A stretch of 64,000 nt of DNA. Source: Adiantum capillus-veneris. Its lineage: Eukaryota > Streptophyta > Polypodiopsida > Polypodiales > Pteridaceae. A program made the translations under genes and the position numbers. Location: the NCBI GenBank assembly GCA_014529385.2, contig CM043943.1, forward strand, positions 103,018,355-103,082,354, in the 5' to 3' direction. The notes below the pieces were generated by a model, which made no database searches, was not told the origin of the DNA, and saw only the letters and a program-made list of their open reading frames with translations. Positions 11,201 through 21,206 of this stretch are shown piece by piece; positions within the stretch are counted from its first letter, which is position 1; every line of letters starts with the position of its first letter.

Positions 11201-11759
11201 TGAGGTAGAGCTCTCAAGCTTGCGCGTTATTGCAAGAGTGGCAAAAAAACCAAAAGAGGTTCTATATGAAAGGATCTTAGATCTCCAGCGACTTGAGTTA
11301 GATAGAGAAGAGTCCATTGATCACTACATCACCAAAGCGACAAGCCAAAGGGACAAAATCAACAAGAAGCTCAAGGGGAAATGATTGAAGGAAGGTATGT
11401 TGGTTCTTCGCTATGATAACCGACTTGATACTCGACTTGACAAAAAAAAATTCCAAAGATGGGAGGGACCTTTCATGATAAAAACAAAGTTTGGGAATGG
11501 TAGTTACAGATTAGCAGATTTATCAGGAAAACTCCACAAGACCAGAGTCAATGGATGGAGATTAAAGCCCTACTTTCAACGTATCAATCCGTTGATAGGC
11601 AGTCATCTACCTACATCGTCTAAGCTCCAAATTGGCATGGCTCCCTTCGGCTTGGCAAATGCTCCACCTATTTTTAAAGCTTTGATGTGCAAAGAAGAAC
11701 CAGCCTTGGAATCTGAACATACCCAAGGCAACCCTCCCATCTCCAATTTATGGGATTGA
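8202..11759 (+). pseudogene. pol: pol of element B: RT, RNase H, archaeal-type RNase H, integrase
   Basis: One reading frame runs the whole length and is broken only by stop codons (TAA 8853, TGA 9525, TAG 9543, TAG 10731, TGA 11382); I find no frameshift. RT shows NAPSTF and the catalytic FMDD (9030-9041). A conventional RNase H follows (to about 9830). A second RNase H (9891-10275) starts LFFDGAYQ with conserved Glu in NNEVEYAAL and Asp in KGDSLLV. The integrase zinc finger has GGHF and CKACKPC. The catalytic residues are Asp in GMDAIGP, Asp in LSDRGPGF and Glu in GLVEKVNG. The end (11640s) carries an odd RT-like motif, APFGLANAPPIF. Confidence 0.9.
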
Positions 11760-11809
11760 GGTAATGAAAAGCAGGTCTAATGGAGTAAAAGAGTGCATGA
11801 CACTCCTCC

Positions 11810-11926
11810 TATTGAAAAAAAAAAAGTGAAAAAAGAAAAATAACAAAAAAAAGAGAAAAAAAAAGAAAAGAAAAGAAACAACACCATCCTCCTAAAGATA
11901 TGAATATCTCTAGGCTTGGGGGAGGG
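11810..11926 (+). other. A-rich stretch and polypurine tract of element B
   Basis: About 60 bp of nearly pure purine (11812-11878), then GGCTTGGGGGAGGG at 11913-11926, the probable plus-strand primer. LTR-like sequence should start within a few bases (first TG at 11933). Confidence 0.6.
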
Positions 11927-11929
11927 CTA

Positions 11930-13673
11930 ATATGAGTGGCATAAAATGGTAACCATCTTTTTGCAAAATTTTTCAGCCTACTCAACGTCCTCTTCCTCAT
12001 ATGTGTATATATTTTTCTACGCTATTAAGTTATCTAGAGTAAATTTCCCCTCTTCGTTTAACCTTTGTGGCGACATATACATTGTACTCTCCCCAAAAAT
12101 GTCACCTTAGTCATATATTTATATTACCACCCTTTTGTTTTTTGCTTTGTAAATAAAAGTAAGCATACAATAACCAACTATCTATCCCCAAACTTTCTTA
12201 CCTCTTGTGAATTAGTAGTAGAAAAATAATATATCCATCTTCCATCCCATATATATAAATTACCATGGAAATCAATTCTCCACTTGTCTTTACCAAAGAT
12301 TATGGTCCATCTCTACAAGTCTTCTATGCCCCCTACATAGGTGGCCCAATATCTCTTAAGAATATACATATAGTTTTTCTCCTTTCAAAAAGACTCCAAT
12401 TGTATATTCTTTTCACAAGCAAATAATATTGGGCCCTCCTCTATTTGTTTAAGCATCATAGCCTTTTGAAAAAGCATGATTCCTCTTGGATGCATACAAG
12501 CAAAGCGCCCATACAAGAAGACTTGGAAGCAAAAGGTTCCCTAGCCTAGTGTAGACCTTCCAAACCGAATTCCTTGGTGCATGGGCGTGAAGAATAGTCC
12601 AAATTCGTATCAAACATGTTGAGAAGGTCAAATTTGCCTTTTGAAGCATGTCATTCCGAGCTATAGGTAAAAAGTTATGGTCAAAATAGTGTAAATCTGT
12701 CAGATTCGCAGCAAAAGGAAGCCGTAAATCAAGTAAATTAAGAGGGTGAGATCTTATTTTTTCCCTACTCATCTTCTAGAAGAGAAATGAGTATTCAAGG
12801 TCACTTGCATGTGATGGGACCAACCTAAAGATGCTTTCTAAATGCCAAGACAGACAAGTTGAGATACCCCGCAAGAGCCACCCGTAGGGCCTCTACATTA
12901 TGCACCCCTATGGAGCCTTCACGGTCTAAAATGATATTTTTGGTGAATAAATAGTCCCTTTTATGTCCAATATTCAATGAGTGGTCAAAGGACACTTAAT
13001 TAGGGCTAATCACTTACCCTAATTAAGTGTAGCATAATCCCACTCCTACACAACTATAAATAGCCCCCTTGGAGAGACTCAACGACACACACCTATATTT
13101 TCAACTTCATGTTGTTTCTTGATCAATAGTAGAGAAAACCCCAACTCTCCCTCTTTCACATCCTCCCTCCTAACCCTCCTCTTTGGAGGAAGTGCAACTC
13201 TATCCTCCACTCTTTCTATTCTACAATCTCTTACTCCATCAACCCAATAAATCATTTGTAGCACCTCAATAACTTGTAAATACATCATGATCGCTCTCAT
13301 GGTTATGTTAATGATCATTAAATCATCTTCAAAACATTCAAGTGTCGCAATTCGTGATGGTTAGCCAGTGTCTGTCCTCCCCTTAAAAGGTGTGCGAGAA
13401 ATCAAGTAAGTGTTCTATTCTCAATTTACCATTGGTTTGTTTCTCCACACTTATTCAATTGGTCTAAAGAAATTTCTCACTCCAACTCTCTTTTGCTTCA
13501 TTACATATGCATGTGGCTACCTCTCATGGTGATTTTATTTGTGTCACGGCATTGCATAGATGGAGATGAGCTCTCTATGCAAAGTGTGTTAGTTTGATGT
13601 AAGTGATTCTCTTGTGTGTTTGAGAGGCAAGTCTTGTACGCATGATTTTTTTATGAGTGCTTGAGAGAGGAGG
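11930..13673 (+). repeat. Putative 3' LTR of element B (left part)
   Basis: About 1.7 kb without convincing coding sequence after the polypurine tract. A TATA box lies at 13055. Without the 5' copy neither edge can be proved. The reverse-strand reading at 12449-12772 has no recognised domain. Confidence 0.5.
13055..13062 (+). promoter_or_regulatory. TATA box of LTR B
   Basis: TATAAATA followed by GCCCCCTTGGAGAGACTCAA, a layout typical of LTR promoters in plant elements, about 1.1 kb after the inferred LTR start. Confidence 0.5.
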
Positions 13674-14188
13674 AGTTTGGATGTATTATGGGTATTCTTA
13701 TGGGGAGAAGGTGAATGCTATTCCACAAATTGCATATTTCATTTGATGCACGGCATTGGGTTGCATAATCGTTGATGGTGTTCAAGTGTCCAAAGTGTAT
13801 ATAGAGTAAGGGGGTTTTCAAAGTGTGTTGCTTGAGTGGGTGAGTGCAAGTGTTATTTTGATTGGTTTCCTTCTCCACTCCCAAAAGAAGGTGGTGCCCC
13901 AAGTAGTGTGCGTACCTCTTTACGAACACTTTAAGTTTGGATGTATTATGGGTATTCTTATGGGGAGAAGGTGAATGCTATTCCACAAATTTCATATTTC
14001 ATTTGATTCACGGCATTGGGTTGCATAATCGTTGATGGTGTTCAAGTGTCCAAACTGTATATAGAGTAAGGGGGTTTTCAAAGTGTGTTGCTTGAGTGGG
14101 TGAGTGCAAGTGTTATTTTTATTGGTTTCCTTCTCCACTCCCAAAAGAAGGTGGTGCCCCAAGTAGTGTGCGTACCTCTTTACGAACA
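13674..14188 (+). repeat. Direct tandem duplication, unit 260 bp
   Basis: 13674-13933 and 13934-14188 are nearly identical (only a few substitutions seen), each running from AGTTTGGATGTATTATGGG to TACGAACA. The identity points to a recent local duplication, probably inside LTR B. Confidence 0.9.
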
Positions 14189-14377
14189 TTTTGTGAGGGT
14201 AGGCCCATTGGTTTGGGTTTAGAGGCCCCATTTCAAAAAGCTCGCCCTCAGCGACAGAAAATCATCATATACCAATTCCAAATCCAAAATATCTTTCATT
14301 TTCTATACCTGGGTAACAACATCATACCACTTACAGTGGTGGCCAGCCACCACTGCAGCATGATTTTGTGATCGGTG

Positions 14378-14610
14378 TTGCTTCAACCGGCGAGTCTACA
14401 CCAATAAGGCGTGCTGCCTAAATCGGCGAATCTGCAGTAATGTTGCCTAAATCGACGAATCTGCATTTGATATTGTTTTAAAATTAGGAATTTGCAATGT
14501 ATCCATGTGCTGCCTAAATCGGCAGATCTACACAGATAACTGGTGTTGCCTAAATCGGCGAATCTACACCAAGGTGAGCATTTACACACTGCCTAAATCA
14601 GCGGATCTAT
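14378..14610 (+). repeat. Degenerate short repeat, core TGCCTAAATCGGCGAATCT
   Basis: Six recognisable copies (near 14381, 14413, 14442, 14509, 14545, 14589) and one eroded copy (14475) of a ~24-bp unit, spaced irregularly by 29-45 bp or so. The unit ends in RCA followed by variable sequence. The reverse strand reads CRFADLGS in several copies, so it may derive from a small protein repeat. No function is known to me. Confidence 0.75.
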
Positions 14611-14844
14611 GTGTATGTGACCAATGGACTATACAAAACATAAAAAGACAAAACATTTACTACTTGTGTGACAGCACGTTGGAGTATAGTTGAGTAGCAG
14701 AGTACTTACAAAAAAAAAAAATTGTTCACTAACTCAAAGCACCACAGCTCATATGAGTAGCTACATAGCTTAATGTCAAATCCTTTCAGTAGAAATTACA
14801 TGCAGTGCAAGCACAAGCCTGAACTTTGGGGATTCTTAATTTCA

Positions 14845-15112
14845 TATGCCATCAGAAAATGCAAAGAAGTAAAAGATCTTTTTTCTTTCAAATTGTCCAA
14901 TGGTATTATTTCGTAGGGTGCCAATGAGATATAAATCTATTGTTAGCAAGCTGCCTAAGAGCCGATTGTTTCCAAAATCTAGGAGCTGTAGACCTTGTAG
15001 TTGGCAAAGCTGTGGCAAAATTCTGCCACTGATGCGATTTGAAAACATAGATAACTAAATCAGGCTGGTAGAATTGCTCAAGCTCATATCAGGGGACTTA
15101 GCGTGAAAACCC
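14845..15112 (-). pseudogene. Leucine-rich repeat gene fragment (receptor-like)
   Basis: Reverse strand reads two to three plant-type LRR units: MSLSNSTSLI, stop (TAG), LSMFSNRISGRI, then QLCQLQGLQLLDFGNNRL and GSLL. This spacing matches the extracellular LRRs of receptor-like kinases. It is a short fragment with an in-frame stop and no kinase nearby. Confidence 0.5.
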
Positions 15113-15460
15113 GAAAGGTGATTTACGTCCAGGTTTAGTATCTATAGATGCTTTAAATGTGTATCTTGACTGGAAGAAAACTTTCTCAACTGGTATTTTA
15201 GCGCTCCACCATCAGAAGGTAACACATCCTTTCAAGCTTCCTTCCATTATCTTATATGGAGGTCTACAACAATGCAGTTCATTACAGAGCTCATAGGAGT
15301 TATGGAGTTTGAGAGGTGGGTGTTGCAGAAGGGATAAGGAAAGAAAATTGTGGGTAATGGTAAAAGAGGCGAGACAAGAAATGGGCTATGGCGTCTAGTT
15401 GCAAAATAATGAGAACAAATTTGTCCTGAAATTTTGTAGCTGGCAAAAAAAAAAACTCAA

Positions 15461-15610
15461 ACCTCGTCGATATTCCCTTTCTTTGCAGCAACATGAAGAG
15501 GTCTGCTCCCCTCTTGCAGGTCCCGAAGGCCCCCGTTGGTGACCACCTTTGCCCTATTGCATTTGGTAGACCCCAATGCTTATGGCCTGAGCTTCCTGCA
15601 CTCCTCTAGG
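15461..15610 (-). pseudogene. Ankyrin-repeat fragment
   Basis: Reverse strand reads ALGSTKCNRAKVVTNGG and then SRPLHVAAKKGNIDEV, the TPLHxAAxxGN core of an ankyrin repeat. The reading stops in a poly-T stretch that may be a splice site region. There is too little to name a gene. Confidence 0.45.
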
Positions 15611-17229
15611 CTAGCGCTTCTCCTTCTCTTGGATCACCCCCCTCAGTCACCCAACTTCACCTCCGTTGCCCTGCTCAGGCTACCTACAAACGGCCCCCTC
15701 CAGTTTTTCTCACATCTTGTCCATGCAGGCTAGCTCTTTGGATTCAACATTCAACTCTCGGAACTTTCAAGATCAAGGTCTGCAATTTCCCAGACGAGTT
15801 GGGATGCTGAGTAATAGCGTTTGAAGCCAGTCTGCGAGGGATGACGCTTGCAGTGGGCTACGTGAGTACACCTGATGGTGGTTGGTTGGCTAAGTCCAGA
15901 AACTAGAGGGAGCGAAAGGTTGCTGCTACTGCTACAGGATGCAGGGAAGTGGGGTGAGAGAGAAAGAGAGAGAAAGGGAGAGATGATGGGCTGTGTGGGC
16001 ACCGTTTAGTGGTAGGAATGTAATCACGGAGGAATCACAGACTAAGATCAGGGAGGGAGATAGAGGGAGTGAGGGATAAAGTTAGACTGTGACTCGATGT
16101 AGTGGGTGGTGGTTGGCGCTAACTGAAGCGAAAAAAAAAAGGAGTGGTCTACGTTAAAAAAAACATAAATTTGGCAGCTCTTGATCTGCATGAGAATTCT
16201 GTCATTGGGTGTGGCATCTAGTGGTTGAGGATGGTTGCATGGCAGGCAACGGAGAGGGGGTATGTGTGTGCAGTTGTAAGAGAAAAAGAAAAAAAAACAG
16301 ATCCAGACTGCAGAGGGAACTGCCAACTATCGTGTGTGTGTGTGTGTGTGGTAGAGAGAAGCCGGCTCAACTGAGGTCGCACATGCAAAATTTGAGGACT
16401 TGAGCGAAAGTGTGTGTGTTGTTGGCTGGCAGATATTTGGCCACGCTACGTGCAGTTTTCCAGTATACATGCACGCCGGGTTAGGGGGTTGCAGGGTGTG
16501 TCGGATGAAGATCGGCTCTTGCTGCCGGTCGTAGTCAATGCCACTCGAGAGTGCGTGTGGGCGGACCATGCATGGTGAGGAGGGCGGCTGTGGTTCGTGT
16601 GCAACCCACGAAAGTGGAGGCAGTCAAGGACAGGTCCCTATGGTGGTGGGTCGTTAAGCCGGTGGAGACATGGCGGATCTGTGCAGGGGAAAAAGGGAGT
16701 GTCGTCCCCATCCAGACGATGGGAAATTATATATCTAGAGAGATATTAAATTTAAAAAAAGCAAAATTTGGAGGTGGCTCCCACAGATTTGGGGTCGACC
16801 ACACAGCAACACACGTAGGGAGTGTTTGAGGTCGCTTGGGATAGCTTTGTAAGATGTTTAGATTCTCATCTTCTTCTTTTGCTTATGCTTTTAGGTGTTG
16901 TATATCTCGCTAATCAGTGCAATTGCGACCATGCAAATCTTCTTCTTCTTAATATACAAGAGCAATCTCAAGAGTCTCTATTATTAATTATTATTCTCTA
17001 ATTCATCATAATTAGATCCTTAATTATACTAATCATGTGGTAATTTTATTCACTAAATAATGATTACACAAGTCTTAGACAATACAATTACTCTTATGAT
17101 CCTCATGAAATTAGTATTAATCGTCTAAATCATAAATAACAAAATTCAAGTTCAAGGAAAGCACAACTCATCTTTACTAGTGAAAATCTCTATAGCCATG
17201 ATCGTTGTAATCCCAAGATCATAACCGTA
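15611..17229. other. Stretch without a supported gene
   Basis: Mixed sequence with short GT runs (16335-16353), purine-rich patches (15955-15985) and an AT-rich end (16960-17150). The short open frames on both strands are low in information and show no recognisable motif. Confidence 0.5.
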
Positions 17230-17241
17230 GCTCTGATACCA
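17230..17241 (-). other. Reverse-strand primer binding site (LTR element remnant)
   Basis: GCTCTGATACCA is the exact reverse complement of the initiator-Met primer site and is followed to the right by C then TGCTACAAAC, as expected at the end of a minus-strand 5' LTR. No second LTR or coding region was found, so the extent is unknown. The GA-rich sequence to about 17480 could be the LTR. Confidence 0.45.
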
Positions 17242-18071
17242 CTGCTACAAACGGACGCGTGGCTGCCCTGCAAAATACCCGAAACAACACACTGCTAATC
17301 ATAAATGTACGAATCGGCATACCTGACGCCTCGCATAGCACATGATCAACGATGCATGCGAACAGAGAGAGAAAGCATGCGAGAGAGAAGAAGAGAACAT
17401 ACGCAGGCGCACCTCCTAGAGCGGAGTGCTACGCCTGGCACGACGAGAGAGAAGAGAAGAGAGAAGAGAAGAATACACATACATTGGGTGCAATCTCCCC
17501 CCGTGTAAGAGTGACCATTTTCCTCTTGCACGTATTTCATTTATAGATTTCTTGAATGGTCAAAATGAGTACAGACTAGCCGGCCGGTCATAGATGGCCA
17601 AAGCTCATAAAAGAGCACTTGAATAAATATACATAAAATGTAATTTTCTTTTGCAATAGCCTAGCTCGGTCAAGCCTTTTTCACCTGTCATCTGCAATTA
17701 ATAGTAAAATGTCAATTCCATAATAGAGCTGCACTCCTTCTCTTTCTTCTCTCCACAGCATAATCATTTTCTTCCATCTTTGAGTACTCTCCACTTCTTT
17801 CCTCCATAGCCACCTTCACCTGCTTGTAGCAGTCACCATTACACATTCTCACTAATTTGCTTGATTAACTATCACAAATGTCATTCAATCCCCTACCACT
17901 GCAAGACATTACTACCAAGTCAAAACGATATCGATTAAACGCTGATTTAGATCAGGAGTACGCTACTGTGCGACTTGACACATCTAATCCCAATGTTGGA
18001 GATCAGCTATGAAAACATGGATGCAAAGCAATCAACTTATGGGTTGATGTCCATATTTACCTGGCGATCCA
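17242..18071. other. Stretch without a supported gene
   Basis: GA-rich patch at 17365-17475, then ordinary AT-rich sequence. Possibly a minus-strand LTR in its left part. No coding signal. Confidence 0.4.
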
Positions 18072-19914
18072 ATGACCAATGCATCACCACCTTTCCGTAA
18101 TGTCAATGAGCTACTGCATTTTTTTGGAGATGGGAGAGACGGACTGTTTGGCTACTGCTGGAGATTACATTCAGATTTTGTCAATGAAAGGGAAGCAAGA
18201 AAACATCCATGTGCTACCTATTCATCATTGCAAGGGAAGTATGTGAAAGACATTCAGTAAGTCAAAGAGGAAGCCAACGAGAAGACGAAGCAACTAAATG
18301 ACGAGATGTCAAAGCTTATTAAAAAGCAAAGCATCAAAAAATGGAGCAAGAGCATCGTCTAGACAATTATGTTTAGCTACAACACATTGCACATAATATG
18401 CATCGGCAAATCGATCATCTCACACAAATTCCATTGGGCTATCACATTCCCAAGCGCAGGTGACATGCGATGTCTATGCTATCTTCCAGCGGTGGAGCTC
18501 GAAGAAAACATATCCGTCAACTCGGTAGGAATACAAATGCAAGCTTCTAATTTCATACATTTTTTGCAAGTTGTTGTAATATTATTTCAAGATGCAGAAA
18601 CTTGGCTCAAATGATGATGGAAATCGATTCCAATGTTGAAACGATTGGACAACTCTACTGCAGCATATCATCAAACCAAAGAAGTTGGTGGAGCTATTGG
18701 ATTATCCATCCAATGCTGGTATTGCTAAAGCTTTTGCGCCAGAAGTATTTTAGTGAGCTAAAGAGCATTGTTTCACCTCAGAAGATGATGGAGGTGTGTG
18801 ACAGCGCAGGAATAGGTTTCAAGGCCTACAAAGCTTTGCATACACTTGTCACACTAGGTCACAGAGCAAAAGGTTTTTTTAGGTTGTTGTCAACGCCTTA
18901 TAGTGTTAGCGTTGCAAAAAGGTGCGCCAATAATGATGTTGCAAGCTTGTTGGGTGGATTTCAATATGTGGAGGATGCCCTACCATTAGAAGAGAACAAA
19001 CCATTTTGTTACAAAACGAGTTCAATAATGTCTATGTTGACTTGTTGAAGCTCCAGGAGTCAATGATCAGATTTTATGGGTTGACACAGGAAGAGTGTGA
19101 TGGCAAAGTTATATTTGTGATGAATCTTGATGAGTGCTAGATTGTCAAAGGTCAACGGCTCAAAAGGGTAAGCGTTTCGCTTATGAACAAAGCCTTGGTG
19201 GACGTCGATGTTGAGCTAAATGCCAGCGAGAAGGAAAACACATGTTTAGGTGTTCAGTCTGAGAAGAATATTTGGTGGCTGACAGCTTTTCATCTCCCAC
19301 ATGAGACACATGAGTCCCTCAAATGGTATTTTAATCACACCCCAATCGTTGACGTCATTCAGCAACAACAAGAAAGACAACAATTGCACGTTTTAGGTCT
19401 GGGTACATTCCAAGTGGAGTGGTATTTTGCAGGAGACTTAAAAACTCTCAAGTGTATGTTAGGATGCAAGCAAAGTGCAAGCTGCGGTAAATTCTGCGAA
19501 AGGTGTGACCACTACGTAAACAGTGGGTAAAGCACTACAACAATGGTTTCAAGGTATCTTCAGTTGTAACCAGAGTGTACCCCCTAATCGAGACATGGAT
19601 GATCCAAATTGGAATTCTATTCTACCGATTCCTCTAATAAATGTGCATGTGTGCACTCTTCATGCCGTTCTACGAATTCTTGATAAGTTTTTTATGGTCC
19701 ATATTAATTATGCTTGGAATATGGAGCCTGCAGAAAGAAGGGAAGAGTGTATCAGAGAACTCGAATCTATTCTATCAAGCATTGGTCTGCATGGGGATAC
19801 AGTAGAGTTATCACAGAAAAAGAAGACATCTGGAAGTACAGAGGATCGTCCTAATAAAGATGTATGGGTGGTAGTAAAGCTAGGCATCTGGAAGTACAAA
19901 GGATCGTCCTAATA
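18072..19914 (+). pseudogene. Decayed transposon-like gene of unclassified family
   Basis: Coding-like pieces lie in order but change frame and contain stops (TAA 18258, TAG about 18360, TAG 19138). Early piece: a hydrophilic, coil-like stretch. Middle piece (18602-19030): no known domain. Late piece (19183-19528): GTFQVEWYFAGDLKTLK and a probable zinc-binding CGKFCERC. It continues in another frame with IPLINVHVCTLHAVLRIL. I recall this kind of layout (GDxKxL, CxxC, then a helix with LHxxLRI) from multi-copy uncharacterised proteins of plants, algae and cnidarians that behave like transposon genes, but I cannot name the family. Not functional here. Confidence 0.45.
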
Positions 19915-19946
19915 AAAGATGTATGGGTGGTAGTAAAGCTAGGCAT
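19830..19946 (+). repeat. 58-bp tandem duplication
   Basis: 19830-19887 and 19888-19946 differ by one substitution, one single-base insertion and little else. It repeats the end of the decayed gene and shifts its frame. Confidence 0.9.
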
Positions 19947-20049
19947 ATGCTTTCAGACTATTCTGACTCCCAAAGTCCCAATGAGTTTCAATTGTGGAAA
20001 AAGGTGTGTGACATTACCACCTACAAAGGTAACAAAGCGGCCCTAGGAA

Positions 20050-20880
20050 TTAAGCGTGCTCGTGTGTGTGGCAATCTGTAGATGATATTTTTTGTTTGCT
20101 TGAAAAGACAAATCTAACTTCTGCTGAAATATCCACCTTAAAGTTTGTAATCAATAGTTTCACAGCGCAAATAGTGGATGACTGGGGGAGACGCACATAA
20201 CACATGACATAGTGGGTTGAACACTTTGTCATTGCAGTAAAAAAACAACATTGTTTGAACTAAAGTTTTATATTTTTGCACATTCTTTTTTCTCATACCT
20301 CATTTTTTCTCGACACATTCGGTTCATCCTGCATCTGGAGTAGCCAAGGAATGGAGGGCTTACACTACCAAGCAAAAGCAGTGTATTTTAAAAATACAAG
20401 ACATGGAGGTGAGAGGAAAAAGAGCAATGACCTACACCAAATGTTCAATTGATTCTACAGAGTTTTAGCGGGGAGAGAAAGGAAGAAGACTAGAGTGCAA
20501 AGAAGCTTGAAATGCAGAATAGAAAAAGTGATTAGCGTGAGGTGATCACAATCATATCATGCTTCTAATAGTGCAAAAGATCCATTCCAACGGTGGTTGG
20601 TGACAAGGCGACGAAATGGCAGACGTTAGGTGGAAAACCAATAAATTTCTGACACTAACCATATTCATATTAAGCATATAGTGTAATGCCACGTGATTTG
20701 TTAACTCCCCAATTAGTGGTTCCATGTAACAAATTTTGATAATTTTGGAGTTCTTTTTATTTTTAATGGTATTATTGAGTTTTTAAGTTTCTAAAAAAAA
20801 GTTAGTACTTTATAAGTCAAAACTTACAACTTAAAGTTCATTTCTTCTTTGTACATTCTAAAAGATCCACTCGAGCACAA
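20050..20880. other. Stretch without a supported gene
   Basis: AT-rich, no coding signal or repeat recognised. It could hold the promoter and 5' leader of the H3-like gene that follows. Confidence 0.5.
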
Positions 20881-20908
20881 ACGGACACGCACTCATATCT
20901 TGCACCAC

Positions 20909-21206
20909 ATGGACGATTCACACGAGCAGACTGGCACTACGCACAACAATCCACCACAGCTACTCACGCTGTAGAAAATCTGCAGCCCGAACCCCATGCA
21001 GAATCTACAGCTTCAAATCCACATCCCCAATCACAAGTGAATAACCCAGCGTCCCAGCTCGCTCCAAACACCCAAGAGCCTTCCCAAACATCGAATCCAA
21101 ATGATCTAAGCAACATGCGACATATTTTTGGAGATCTCGCGATATAACCCATGCCAATCGCACACCTCTGTCAGATCTCCCACCGATTTCAACTCTTCAT
21201 AGAGCA
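20909..21206 (+). other. Possible broken 5' coding extension of the H3-like gene
   Basis: From 20968 one frame reads a Pro/Gln/Asn/Ser-rich stretch (AVENLQPEPHAEST and on) to a TAA near 21146. From 21105 the gene's own frame is open (THANRTPLSDLPP just before the ATG). The two overlap around a poly-T run, which suggests a frameshift in an originally longer N-terminus. The alternative is an untranslated leader that is open by chance. Confidence 0.35.

Larger units (their letters stand above)
7164..14190 (+). mobile_element. Tat-like Ty3/gypsy element B, 5' part missing
   Basis: Begins in mid-gag right at the end of LTR A, so A most likely inserted into B and B's 5' LTR lies before the window. 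Order is gag zinc knuckle, protease, RT, RNase H, a second archaeal-type RNase H, integrase, a long A-rich stretch, a polypurine tract, then LTR-like sequence with a TATA box at 13055. A second RNase H before integrase is the hallmark of the Tat branch. The right edge is not certain because the other LTR is not in view. The 260-bp duplication ending near 14188 is included provisionally. Confidence 0.8.

Noticed and set aside
14378-14610. CRISPR-like appearance of evenly sized repeats
   Set aside because: Spacers vary widely and resemble one another, repeats are degenerate, and the window is plainly plant nuclear DNA.
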